DNA of 61,157 nucleotides, taken from positions 1 to 61,157 of the forward strand of contig JAHCAU010000021.1 of NCBI GenBank assembly GCA_019634715.1, read 5' to 3'. Position numbers and translations under genes: made by a program. Within the stretch, counting starts at the first letter, position 1; each line of letters starts with the position of its first letter. The notes under the pieces are model-generated. The model was not told the origin of the DNA, made no database searches, and was given only the letters and a program-made list of their open reading frames with translations. This document shows positions 24,775 through 33,333 of this stretch, piece by piece. This DNA is from Lysobacter sp. (GTDB taxonomy: Bacteria; Pseudomonadota; Gammaproteobacteria; Xanthomonadales; Xanthomonadaceae).

Positions 24775-25593
24775 TCAGAGCACGACGATGTCGCCCTTGG
24801 CGATGATCGGACCGGTCGCCACGCCCTGCGGCGCACCGCCCTTGGGTTCGAGGGTGATCGCCAGGATCGCGCCGCTGTCGAGTGCGTCGCGCAGCGTGTC
24901 GGGCACCTTCACCGTGTGCGATCGATCGATCGATACGATGCCCAGCGACTGCGCCTTGCCGCCCGGCGGGATCAGCCACAGTTCGGGTTCGCGGCCCTGG
25001 GCGTCGGCGGGGCCGGGGACGGGCACCATCAGCACCGTGCCGTCGCGCGGGTCGACCGACGCGAGCCAGCCGGTACTGCCGTCGTCGCGCAGCAGGGTGC
25101 TGACCGGTTTCGGCGCGTCGGGGTCTTCCACCGGCGGGGTGGGTGGCGTCGGCGGTTGCACGACCACGCGGGTGTCCGGCGCGTCGGCGGGTCCGAGCAG
25201 GCCGAGCGGCCCGATCGCCACGGCGGCCAGGGCCGCGGCGGCAGCGAGGCCGGTCATGCCGCGCCAGAAGCCCGGGTTCTGCCACAGGCTGGCCTTGGGC
25301 GGTGCAGCCGATGCACTGCCGTCGCCCACCGCGGGCCAGCCCAACTGGCTGCGGATGCGTGGCCACAGATGCGGCGGGATCTCGGCGCCTCCGAATTCGG
25401 CCAGCAGCGGCGCCAGGCGCCGTTCCCAGTCGGCGACCAGCCGGGCGAAGCCGGGATCCTGTTCGATCCGCGCCTGCGCTTCCCGGCGCTGCGTGGCGTC
25501 GAGCACGCCGAGCACGTATTCGCCGGCGAAGATGTCGGCCGACGGCGGCTCGGGGCCTTCGAAATCGCGATCGTCGATGTGTTCGATGTTCAT
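24775..25593 (-). CDS. Anti-sigma factor, RskA type
   Basis: A 272-residue membrane anti-sigma factor. The N-terminal sigma-binding region contains FAGEYVLGVLDATQRREAQ; one membrane span lies at about 113-135 (MTGLAAAAALAAVAIGPLGLL); a Pro-rich stretch (VVQPPTPPTPPVEDP) leads to a periplasmic RskA C-terminal domain with ELWLIPPGGKAQSLG and the ending ITLEPKGGAPQGVATGPII. It would hold the cognate ECF sigma at the membrane and release it upon an envelope signal, probably by regulated proteolysis. Its ATG overlaps the sigma stop (25590-25593), a typical sigma/anti-sigma arrangement. Confidence 0.92.
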   Translation of the reverse strand: MNIEHIDDRDFEGPEPPSADIFAGEYVLGVLDATQRREAQARIEQDPGFARLVADWERRLAPLLAEFGGAEIPPHLWPRIRSQLGWPAVGDGSASAAPPKASLWQNPGFWRGMTGLAAAAALAAVAIGPLGLLGPADAPDTRVVVQPPTPPTPPVEDPDAPKPVSTLLRDDGSTGWLASVDPRDGTVLMVPVPGPADAQGREPELWLIPPGGKAQSLGIVSIDRSHTVKVPDTLRDALDSGAILAITLEPKGGAPQGVATGPIIAKGDIVVL

Positions 25594-26177
25594 GCCTCCA
25601 GGCACCCCCGCAGTTGCAGCAGGCCGCGGCGGATCCAGCTCTTCACCGAGCCCAGCGGAGACGAGATGCGCCGTGCGAGTTCCTCGTAGGTCGAACCTTC
25701 GAAGAACGCGGCGCGGATCAGGGCCTGGCGGCGTGCGTCGAGCTGGCGCATGCAGGCTTCCAGGCGCGAGCGGTCGTCGTCGGACATCGCGCTCTGCAGC
25801 GGCGTGGCGCCCGCGTCGGGCACGTCGTCGGCCCATTCCATCGGCGCCAGCGTGCCGCGCGCGGGCGCGGCGCGCAGGCGGTCGATGGCGCGGTTGCGCG
25901 CGATCATCGACAGCCAGGCCATCGCGCTGGCGCGTTCGGCGTCGAACTGGTGCGCCTTGTGCCAGATGGTGGTGTAGACCTCCTGGACCACGTCCTCGGC
26001 CTCGGCACGATCGCCCAGCACCCGCAGGCAGATGCCGAACAGGCGGGAGGAGGTGGCGCGGTAGAGGGTCTCGAAGGCGTTGCGGCTGCCGTCGGCGATG
26101 TCGCGCAGCAGCGTGTCCAGTCCTCGGATGTCCTGAAGATCGTCCTGCAGATGGGGGCTCGGGCGGAGTTCGGGCAT
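25590..26177 (-). CDS. ECF RNA polymerase sigma factor, SigK/RpoE-like
   Basis: A 195-residue ECF sigma factor. Region 2: RLFGICLRVLGDRAEAEDVV, then VYTTIWHKAHQFD and AMAWLSMIARNRAIDRLR; region 4: RRQALIRAAFFEGSTYEELA and SPLGSVKSWIRRGLLQLRGCL. The start at 26177 has AAGGA 6 bases upstream and gives the usual family length. An in-frame ATG at 26397 would add 73 residues of low-complexity sequence and has a poor ribosome-binding site. It is expected to control its own operon and, from position, the membrane-lipid genes downstream. Confidence 0.93.
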   Translation of the reverse strand: MPELRPSPHLQDDLQDIRGLDTLLRDIADGSRNAFETLYRATSSRLFGICLRVLGDRAEAEDVVQEVYTTIWHKAHQFDAERASAMAWLSMIARNRAIDRLRAAPARGTLAPMEWADDVPDAGATPLQSAMSDDDRSRLEACMRQLDARRQALIRAAFFEGSTYEELARRISSPLGSVKSWIRRGLLQLRGCLEA

Positions 26178-26450
26178 CCGGGGTCCTTGGTGGGTGGAGG
26201 TGCGGGGCGCCGCGGACGGGCACGGGCCGATGTTCGCGGAGAATGCGGCGGGCGGCAACCCGCGATCACGGGTTCCGTGACCGCCGCGCGGGTTGTCGAT
26301 GAGCGGGTTGTCGATGAGGGGGGCGCGCGCGTCGTCGGCCGCCATGTCGTCATCGGAGGCATGCCGGGGATGCGGCAGTTCGAGGAGGTCGTTCATGGCG
26401 GGCTCTACGGCCCGTGCGCTCGGCCGGATGCACGCCGGTCGCCGAAACGA

Positions 26451-26478
26451 CGCAGGCCCGGGTCGCCCCGGGCCTGCG
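26451..26478 (-). terminator. Terminator after the M13 peptidase gene
   Basis: CGCAGGCCCGGG (26451-26462) and CCCGGGCCTGCG (26467-26478) are exact complements around GTCG/TCGC-type loop bases, 20 bases beyond the peptidase stop. The T-rich tail in the leftward direction is weak (TCGTTT). Confidence 0.55.
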
Positions 26479-26498
26479 CCAGTCACGCTGGGTCGCGC

Positions 26499-28619
26499 TT
26501 ACCAGATCGCGATGCGGTTCTCGCCGTCGCGCACCATCGGGTCGCCGGCCTTGCAGGCGAAGGCTTCGGCGAACGCCGGATGGTTCGAGGGCGCGCCGAC
26601 CGCGCGGAAGTTCGCTGGCGCGTGCGAGTCGGTCACCAGGCGCGTCGCCAGTTCCTTGTCGGTGAAGTTGCGGCGCCAGACCGTGCCCCAGTTCAGGAAG
26701 AAGCGCTGCTCGCGCGGCAGGCCCTCGACCATCGCGTCCTCCTGGCCTTCGGTGGCGCGCTTGAAGGCGTCGTAGGCCACCGCCAGGCCGCCAAGGTCGG
26801 CGATGTTCTCGCCCAGCGTCAGCTTGCCGTTGACGTGCCTGCCCGGCGCGGCCTCGTAGGCATTGAACTGCGCGATGAGCTTGCCGCTCAGACCCTGGAA
26901 GGCCGCGAAGTCCTGCTGTGTCCACCAGCCCGGCTCTTCCATGAAATTGCCGTCGGCGCCGAAGCGGCTGCCCTGATCGTCGTAGCCGTGGATCATTTCA
27001 TGGCCGATCACCGCGCCGATGCCGCCGTAGTTCAGGGCGTCGTCGGCCTTGGCGTCGAAGAACGGCGGCTGCAGGATGGCGGCCGGGAACACGATCTCGT
27101 TGAGCTGCGGGTTGTAGTAGGCGTTGACCGTCTGCGGACTCATGCCCCATTCGGTGCGGTCGACCGGCTTGCCGATCTTGCCGAGGTTCCACTTGTAGTT
27201 GAACTCGTTCGCGGCCAGCACGTTGCCGATGTAGCTGTCCCGCGAGGTGTCCAGGCCGGTCCAGTCGCGCCACTTGTCGGGGTAGCCGATCTTCGGCGTG
27301 AACGTGGCCCACTTCTCCAGCGCCTTCTTCTTGGTCTCGGGCGTCATCCACGCGAGGTTCTCCAGGCGCGGCTTCAGCGCTGCGCGCAGGTTCTTCACCA
27401 GTTGTTCCATGCGCGCCTTCGATTCCGGCGGGAAGGCCACTTGCACGTACAACTGGCCCAGGGCTTCGCCGCTCTGGCCTTCGATGGTGTCGAGCACGCG
27501 CTTCCAGCGCGGCTTCTGTTCCTTCTGGCCGCGCAACTCGGCGCGATAGAAGTTGAAGTGTTCGTTGGCGAACGCGTCGCCCAGGTACGGCGAGGCGCCG
27601 TCGACGGTGTGGAAGCGCAGGTAACCCTTCCAGGCCGCGACCGGCGTGTCGGCCAGCATCCTGTCGAATTCCTTGTGGAACTCGGGCATGGCCAGCGAGA
27701 ACATCTGCGGCGCGGCGATGCCCTGCGCCTCGAAGAACCTGCTCCACGGGAAGTTCGGCGTGGCCTTGTCGGCGTCCGCGATCGTCACCGGGTTGTAGTA
27801 CAGCTTCACATCGCGCGACAGTTCCTCGCTCGACTTCGTCACCTTGGCCAGACGGGTCTCGAACGCGATCACGTCCTTCGCCTGCTTCGCGGCGTCCGCG
27901 GCGGCAACGCCGGACAGTTCCAGCACCCTGGCGATGTGCCGTTCGTAGGCGGCGAGATCCTTCTTCTTGTCGGCGTCGAAGTAGTAGGCCTTGTCGGGCA
28001 GGCCGAGGCCGGACTGGACGGCGTAGGCGATGTTCATCGACGAGTCCTTGAAGTCCGCGTTCGGGCCGAAGCCGAACACGGCCTGCTCGCCGCGCGAGAA
28101 GCTCTTGCGCAGGTGCTCGGCGACCGATGCGCCGTCGGTGAGGGCATCGATGGCGTCGAGGCGGTCCTTGAGGGGGGCGATGCCCTGGGCATTGATCTTC
28201 GCCTCGTCCATGCCGGTGGCCCACAGGTCGCCGACGATCTTCTCGACGCCGGTCGCGCCCTGCATCGCCGCGGCCTGCTCGGCCAGCTGGCGCTGCACGC
28301 CGGTGGACCGTTCGTCCAGCATCTCGAACGCGCCCCAGGAGGTGCGGTCGCCCGGGATCGGATTCGCGGCCAGCCACTTGCCGTTGACGAAGCCGCCGAA
28401 GTCGACGCAGGCGTTCTTGCCGGCGTCGAGGTCGCTGGCCAGGAAGCGGTTGACCGGCGGCAGCTTGCTTTCGTCCAGGGTCACGGCCGGGGCGGTCTTG
28501 GCCGGAGCGGTGGCGGACTCGGGGCCGGCGGCCTCCCTGTTGCAGGCGGTCAGCGCGGTGGCGACCGCGAGCGTCAGCACCAGCAGGCGCGGTTTGAGGG
28601 GCAGGGCGATGGATTTCAC
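26499..28619 (-). CDS. M13-family zinc metallopeptidase lipoprotein
   Basis: A 706-residue neprilysin/PepO-type endopeptidase. A lipoprotein signal (LLVLTLAVATALTAC, Cys about 26) points to the cell envelope. The catalytic core has VIGHEMIHGYDDQG (HExxH) and ENIADLGGLAVAYDAF (the downstream Glu ligand); NAYYNPQLNEIVFPAAILQPPF is the substrate-binding segment and NPAF-like SNHPAFAEAFACKAGDPM ends the protein. It degrades peptides up to a few kDa. Start is GTG at 28619 with GGAGA about 8 bases upstream. Divergent from the secreted-protein gene at 28842. Confidence 0.94.
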   Translation of the reverse strand: MKSIALPLKPRLLVLTLAVATALTACNREAAGPESATAPAKTAPAVTLDESKLPPVNRFLASDLDAGKNACVDFGGFVNGKWLAANPIPGDRTSWGAFEMLDERSTGVQRQLAEQAAAMQGATGVEKIVGDLWATGMDEAKINAQGIAPLKDRLDAIDALTDGASVAEHLRKSFSRGEQAVFGFGPNADFKDSSMNIAYAVQSGLGLPDKAYYFDADKKKDLAAYERHIARVLELSGVAAADAAKQAKDVIAFETRLAKVTKSSEELSRDVKLYYNPVTIADADKATPNFPWSRFFEAQGIAAPQMFSLAMPEFHKEFDRMLADTPVAAWKGYLRFHTVDGASPYLGDAFANEHFNFYRAELRGQKEQKPRWKRVLDTIEGQSGEALGQLYVQVAFPPESKARMEQLVKNLRAALKPRLENLAWMTPETKKKALEKWATFTPKIGYPDKWRDWTGLDTSRDSYIGNVLAANEFNYKWNLGKIGKPVDRTEWGMSPQTVNAYYNPQLNEIVFPAAILQPPFFDAKADDALNYGGIGAVIGHEMIHGYDDQGSRFGADGNFMEEPGWWTQQDFAAFQGLSGKLIAQFNAYEAAPGRHVNGKLTLGENIADLGGLAVAYDAFKRATEGQEDAMVEGLPREQRFFLNWGTVWRRNFTDKELATRLVTDSHAPANFRAVGAPSNHPAFAEAFACKAGDPMVRDGENRIAIW

Positions 28620-28841
28620 GAACGATCTCCGGGGTGTCGGAACGGTGGTGGTGCGCAGCCTGCCGATGGCGGGCGACCGCCGACTCTACTCCGGACCTGT
28701 CCGGGCGGCGGGTGTCGAAGGTCACGCTGCGATTGCGACGATTGTCCTGTCGGGGCGCGTGGCCGCGTTGATCGGGACAGGAGATCGCTGCCAGCCGCAC
28801 GCTCCGCAACCATCCGTCCCCACCTCGCCGAGGGTTCCAAG

Positions 28842-29864
28842 ATGAAGAAATCCGTATTGTTCGCTGCCAGCGTCTGCATGGCGGTGTCCGCGCTTTCGCT
28901 CTGCACGAACGCTGCCGCCGCCGAAGGCAAGCCGCGCAGCGAGCGCGGCCAGCTCGTCCACCAGATCGTCATGAAATGGGGCAATCACGTACAAGAGGCC
29001 TATCGCAGCGACGTGAATCGCTGGGCGCGCGAAATGGGACCGGTGTTCGCCAATGCTCCGCTTGAATCACTGCGTCTTGCAGCGGAGGCCAGGCATTTCG
29101 GCCAGATGAACAGCCTGCTGCTGGGTACCCCGAGCGCCGGCAGCGGCACTCAGAAGACCGCCATGCTCACGTCCGCGGGCGACAAGGTGCTGGGCGATGC
29201 CGACAAGGACCTCGTCTTCGTTCCGATCACGCCCTGCCGCATCATCGACACCCGCATCGCCGGCGGGCAGATCGCGGCGAACTCCGTGCGCAGCTTCGAT
29301 GTCACCGCCGTGAGCAACTACAGCTTCCAGGGCGGCGACGCCAGCAACTGCGGTGGCGCGGGCGCCGCCGGTTCGTTCGCCGCAGCGGCGATCAATTTCA
29401 CGGTGGTCACGCCAAGCGCCGCCGGCTACATCACCGCATTTCCCTTTGGCGGTACGCAGCCCCTGGCGGCGACCGTGAATTACACTGCCGGCGATATCCG
29501 TGGCAACTTTGCCGTCGTCAGGCTCGACCAGGGGGCATCGGCGAACGAGTTGAGCGTCTATACCTTCGCCCAGACCCACCTGGTGGCCGACATCGTTGGT
29601 TACTTCATCAACCCGGGTCCGCTGGTGTTCGAATGCAGCGAAACGACGCAGACCGTGCTGACTGTGGCAGCGGGTGCCACCGCCAACGCCACCGCGCCGA
29701 GCTGTGCGGCGGGCTACACACAGACTTCGACCAACTGCCAATCGTCGACCTGGCAGATGCCCTTCGTCTATTTCTCCGGCGGTACCTGCTCGGCGCAGAA
29801 CAACTCCGCCAGTTCGGCGAGCCTGCGGGCCTCGCGGACCTGCTGCCGCGCGCGTCGCACGTGA
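28842..29864 (+). CDS. Secreted protein with 'CRIIDTR' domain, unknown function
   Basis: A 340-residue protein with a signal peptide (KKSVLFAASVCMAVSALSL, cleavage near NAAAAEG). After an alpha-helical stretch comes VFVPITPCRIIDTRIAGG, the mark of a beta-rich domain of about 130 residues found in many secreted bacterial proteins, ending HLVADIVGYF. A Thr/Ala-rich region with four Cys follows, and the short C-terminus ASRTCCRARR resembles the 'SRxCCRVPGR' tail seen on related Lysobacterales proteins, which may be a sorting or processing signal. A ribosome-binding site (GAGGG) precedes the ATG. The function is not known. Terminator hairpin at 29931-29956. Confidence 0.8.
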   Translation: MKKSVLFAASVCMAVSALSLCTNAAAAEGKPRSERGQLVHQIVMKWGNHVQEAYRSDVNRWAREMGPVFANAPLESLRLAAEARHFGQMNSLLLGTPSAGSGTQKTAMLTSAGDKVLGDADKDLVFVPITPCRIIDTRIAGGQIAANSVRSFDVTAVSNYSFQGGDASNCGGAGAAGSFAAAAINFTVVTPSAAGYITAFPFGGTQPLAATVNYTAGDIRGNFAVVRLDQGASANELSVYTFAQTHLVADIVGYFINPGPLVFECSETTQTVLTVAAGATANATAPSCAAGYTQTSTNCQSSTWQMPFVYFSGGTCSAQNNSASSASLRASRTCCRARRT

Positions 29865-29930
29865 CGGGATGACGCATGGTCCCGGCCCGAGACGGGCCGG
29901 GCCTGGAGTTCCGTTGCGATTGATCCTTCC

Positions 29931-29956
29931 GGAAGGCCCGCGCAAGCGGGCCTTCC
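29931..29956 (+). terminator. Terminator after the CRIIDTR-domain gene
   Basis: GGAAGGCCCGC and GCGGGCCTTCC form a perfect 11-bp stem with loop GCAA, followed by CCTTG. It lies 67 bases after the stop at 29864. Confidence 0.65.
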
Positions 29957-30016
29957 CCTTGTCGGTCACCAGCGCTTCGGCCATTGTGTCCGCACTCATC
30001 GAAAACGGAGCGCACC

Positions 30017-31390
30017 ATGCGCGTGACATTCCACGGCGCGGCCGGCGAGGTGACCGGTTCGCTGCACGAAGTCGAGGCGGCCGGCCATCGGCTGCTGCTG
30101 GACTGCGGCATGATCCAGGGCAGTCCCGAAGCGGAGGCGCGCAATGCGGACGCATTCCCCTTCGAGCCTCCGGCACTGGATGCCCTGGTGCTCAGCCATG
30201 CGCATATCGACCACATCGGTCGCGTGCCGCTGCTCGTGAAGCGCGGCTTCCGCGGGCCGATCTATGCGCAGAAGGCCACCGCCGACCTGATGCCGATCAT
30301 GCTGCTGGACGCGGCGGGCATCGCCGAGGGCGAGGCGATGCGTGCCAATCGGCGGCGCCAGCGCGGCCAGCCGGAAGCGGTGCCGCTGTACACGAAGGAC
30401 GATGTGCGCAAGGTGCTGCATCGTGTACGTCCCTTGCCTTACGACGAGCGCAGCGAAGTGCTGCCGGGGGTCGAGCTGTCGTTCCGCGATGCCGGCCACA
30501 TCCTCGGATCCTCGATCGTCGAGCTGTGGGCCGACGGGCGCAAGCTGGTGTTCTCCGGCGACCTCGGCCCGCACGGCACGCCCATCCTCCGCGATCCGGC
30601 GACGATCGCCGAGGCCGACCTGGTGCTGATGGAGTCGACCTACGGCGACCGCCTGCATCGCGACCGTGCCGAGACCATCGTCGAACTCGAAGGCATCCTC
30701 GACGATGCCTGGCGGCGCGGAGGCACGGTCCTGGTGCCGGCGTTCGCGGTGGGACGCACCCAGGAACTGCTGTACTGGTTCGCCCGCTACTGGGACGAAT
30801 GGAGGATGTCGCGCTGGAAGATCTTCCTCGACAGTCCGATGGCGGCCAAGGTCACGGATGTCTACGGCCGTCATCGCGGGTTGTTCGACGACGACGCCAG
30901 GCAGATCTGGCGCGAGCGTCCCAATCCCTTCACCCTGCCGAACCTGCGCATTTCCGAAAGCCAGGAGGATTCGATGGCGATCAATCGCATCGAATCCGGC
31001 GCGATCGTGATCGCCGGATCGGGCATGGCCAACGCCGGCCGCATCCTGCACCACATGCGGCACCGCCTGCACAAGCGGCAGACGCACATGGTCTTCGTCG
31101 GCTACCAGGCCCAGGGCACGCTGGGCCGACGCATCGTCGATGGCGCGAAGTGGGTGCGGATCCATGGCCGCGATGTGCGCGTGAACGGGCAGGTCCACAC
31201 CGTCGGCGGCCTGTCCGCGCACACCGACCAGCGCGGACTCATGGACTGGTACGGGCATTTTCAGGGCCACCCGCCGCTGGCCCTGGTGCATGGCGAGGAC
31301 AAGGCCCGCGAAGCGCTGGCCGGCGAACTCGGCGAGGCCCATGGCATCCAGGTGGTGCTGGCGCGGCCCGGGCTGGCACTGGACGTCTGA
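30017..31390 (+). CDS. Beta-CASP metallo-beta-lactamase-fold RNA nuclease
   Basis: A 457-residue protein of the MBL/beta-CASP family that cuts or trims RNA using two zinc ions. Motif 1-4 residues: VLSHAHIDHIG, FRDAGHILGSS, VFSGDLGPHGTP; beta-CASP motifs: ESTYGDRLH, VPAFAVGRTQELLYW, IVIAGSGMANAG, and the RNA-specificity end FVGYQAQGTLGRRIVDG with GGLSAHTDQRGLMDW. No signal peptide. ATG at 30017 has ACGGAG upstream. It lies beside the RNA helicase gene rhlE, which makes a shared role in RNA turnover plausible. Confidence 0.92.
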   Translation: MRVTFHGAAGEVTGSLHEVEAAGHRLLLDCGMIQGSPEAEARNADAFPFEPPALDALVLSHAHIDHIGRVPLLVKRGFRGPIYAQKATADLMPIMLLDAAGIAEGEAMRANRRRQRGQPEAVPLYTKDDVRKVLHRVRPLPYDERSEVLPGVELSFRDAGHILGSSIVELWADGRKLVFSGDLGPHGTPILRDPATIAEADLVLMESTYGDRLHRDRAETIVELEGILDDAWRRGGTVLVPAFAVGRTQELLYWFARYWDEWRMSRWKIFLDSPMAAKVTDVYGRHRGLFDDDARQIWRERPNPFTLPNLRISESQEDSMAINRIESGAIVIAGSGMANAGRILHHMRHRLHKRQTHMVFVGYQAQGTLGRRIVDGAKWVRIHGRDVRVNGQVHTVGGLSAHTDQRGLMDWYGHFQGHPPLALVHGEDKAREALAGELGEAHGIQVVLARPGLALDV

Positions 31391-31706
31391 CCTGATCCCG
31401 GATGGACGCCTCCGGTCGGAAATTCCCGGCCGGACAAGGATTTGCTGTCGTCGGGGCGGATTTTCGGGTATCATCCGCCCCGTTTCGCGCACGGCTGGTC
31501 CGTTTTCCCACGACAGCCGCCGCGGCCAGGTCCGTCTCCGCGACCTGGCTCGGCTTCTCCGCACGTCTTTCGTCGCGCCGAACACGGTCTGCCAACGGGC
31601 GCACCGTCCAAAGATCTTGCTCGCAGCGCGGTTGGAAAGCTCCGAGTAACGCTTCGCGCCCGAAGCAGCGCTTCGCTGCCGGCGCGGCACCACCGGAGTT
31701 CCACAC
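31391..31706 (+). other. Leader/intergenic region before rhlE with hairpin
   Basis: These 316 bases hold no gene. CGGGGCGGAT (31452-31461) and ATCCGCCCCG (31473-31482) pair perfectly and are followed by TTTC, fitting a terminator for the beta-CASP gene. TATCAT at 31469-31474 inside the loop could be a -10 element, which would give rhlE an untranslated leader of about 225 bases with several C/G-rich stems. Long leaders are common for cold-regulated DEAD-box genes; no known riboswitch was recognised. Confidence 0.5.
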
Positions 31707-33074
31707 ATGTCTTTCGAATCCCTCGGGCTTTCGCCCGCGTTGCTGCGCGCGCTCGCCGACAACGCCTACACCACGCCCACGCCGATCCAGGCCGAGGCCA
31801 TCCCGCTGGTTCTCGCCGGCCACGACGTCCTCGGCGGCGCCCAGACCGGCACCGGCAAGACCGCGGCCTTCGGCCTGCCGCTGCTGCAGCGCCTGTCCGA
31901 AGGCAACAAGCCGGCCGCCGGCCCACGCAAGCCGCGCGCGCTGATCCTGGTGCCCACCCGCGAACTCGCGGTGCAGGTCGCCGACAGCCTGCGCAGCTAC
32001 AGCAAGTACATCCGCCTCAACGTCACCACCATCTTCGGTGGCGCCGGCATGGGTCCGCAGGTCGACAACCTGCGCCGCGGCGTCGACATCCTCGTCGCCA
32101 CGCCCGGCCGCCTGATCGACCACATGCAGCAGGGCAGCGCCAAGCTCGACGGCATCGAAGTGCTGATCCTCGACGAAGCCGACCGCATGCTCGACATGGG
32201 TTTCCTGCCGGCGATCAAGCGCATCCTCGCGCGCGTGCCGGCCGACCGCCAGACGCTGCTGTTCTCGGCGACCTTCGAAGCGCAGATCAAGCAGCTCGCA
32301 CTGGAATTCATGCGCGATCCGCGCCAGGTGCAGGTGGCGACGCAGAACACCATCGCCGCGACCATCCAGCATCGCGCGCATCCGGTCGACGGCTCGCGCA
32401 AGCGCGACCTGCTGATCGACATCCTGACCGCGCGCCACACCGAACAGGTGCTGATCTTCGGCAAGACCAAGCACGGCTGCAATCGCCTGGCCGAACAGCT
32501 CGAAGCCGCAGGCCTGCCGGCGCTGGCGATTCACGGCAACAAGAGCCAGGCCGCCCGCCAGAAGGCGCTCAATGCGTTCAAGTCGGGCAAGGCGCGCATT
32601 CTCGTCGCGACCGACGTGGCCGCACGCGGCCTCGACATCCCGAACCTGCCGCTGGTCATCAACCACGACCTGCCGATGGTCGCCGAGGACTACGTGCACC
32701 GCATCGGCCGTACCGGCCGCAACGGCGCGCAGGGCGAGGCGCTGTCGCTGGTGTCGCCGGACGAAGCCCCGCTCCTGCGCCAGATCCAGCGCCTGCTGAA
32801 GTCGGACATCGCGCTGGAAGCCGTCGACGGTTTCGAGCCGAGCCGTCCGATCCGCCTGGACGGCAATGCGCCGGGCGCCGGTCGCCCGGGTGGCCAGCGT
32901 GCCGGTGGCGAGCGTCCGGGCGGCCAGCGTCCGCCGCGAAAGCCGGGCAACCGTGCCCACGGCCGTCCGGCCGATCGCGGCGCCCACGCCCACGCCCACA
33001 CCGGGCAGAAGCAGGGCGGCCAGCGCGGGCAGGGACAGGCCCGCAACGGCGAGCGTCGCGACCGTCGCGCCTGA
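31707..33074 (+). CDS. rhlE: DEAD-box ATP-dependent RNA helicase RhlE
   Basis: A 455-residue helicase. Complete motif set: Q motif TPTPIQ, Walker A AQTGTGKTA, PTRELA, TPGRLID, DEADRMLDMGF, SAT, LIFGKTKHG, ATDVAARGLDIPN and HRIGRTGRNG. The C-terminal tail of about 80 residues is rich in Gly, Arg, Gln and His (GGQRAGGERPGGQR, AHAHAHT), typical of RNA-binding RhlE tails. Acts in ribosome assembly and RNA decay in the cytoplasm, especially in the cold. It follows a long leader and ends before two hairpins. Confidence 0.95.
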   Translation: MSFESLGLSPALLRALADNAYTTPTPIQAEAIPLVLAGHDVLGGAQTGTGKTAAFGLPLLQRLSEGNKPAAGPRKPRALILVPTRELAVQVADSLRSYSKYIRLNVTTIFGGAGMGPQVDNLRRGVDILVATPGRLIDHMQQGSAKLDGIEVLILDEADRMLDMGFLPAIKRILARVPADRQTLLFSATFEAQIKQLALEFMRDPRQVQVATQNTIAATIQHRAHPVDGSRKRDLLIDILTARHTEQVLIFGKTKHGCNRLAEQLEAAGLPALAIHGNKSQAARQKALNAFKSGKARILVATDVAARGLDIPNLPLVINHDLPMVAEDYVHRIGRTGRNGAQGEALSLVSPDEAPLLRQIQRLLKSDIALEAVDGFEPSRPIRLDGNAPGAGRPGGQRAGGERPGGQRPPRKPGNRAHGRPADRGAHAHAHTGQKQGGQRGQGQARNGERRDRRA

Positions 33075-33086
33075 ACCACGGCGAAT

Positions 33087-33153
33087 GATCGACCCGGTGA
33101 ATCGGGTCGATCCAGAGAATCGATCGAGCGAAGGGCCGGCACTGCCGGCCCTT
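33087..33153 (+). terminator. Two hairpins after rhlE
   Basis: GATCGACCCG/CGGGTCGATC (33087-33112, 10-bp stem) and AAGGGCCGGC/GCCGGCCCTT (33131-33153, loop ACT, then TGCG) are both perfect. The second is the better terminator. The following 180 bases up to the lipoprotein ribosome-binding site show no gene. Confidence 0.65.
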
Positions 33154-33333
33154 TGCGTATGCTCGGACATGGCACCGGCCGTCCCTGCGACCGGTGTCCA
33201 GGCCGCAAGGCATCCGCGCAGGAAGCGTGGGATCGCGTCGCAGGGGATTCGACGCGGAACGGCACGGATGCCCGGTTGGCGACGTGCGTCCCGCGCGGGT
33301 GATGCCACCCAACCATCACAAGGAGTGAGTCTC

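Noticed and set aside
26178..26397. Longer sigma factor starting at the ATG at 26397
   Set aside because: Would add 73 residues including a duplicated LIDNPLIDNP with no family match; the 26177 start has AAGGA at good spacing.
25143..28841. Very long + strand frame covering the sigma, anti-sigma and M13 region before the start at 28842
   Set aside because: Only the part from 28842 has a signal peptide and ribosome-binding site; the rest is a shadow of well-recognised minus-strand genes.
29840..29864. Possible frameshift at the end of the CRIIDTR-domain gene
   Set aside because: The odd end ASRTCCRARR resembles the tails of related proteins, so it is probably genuine.
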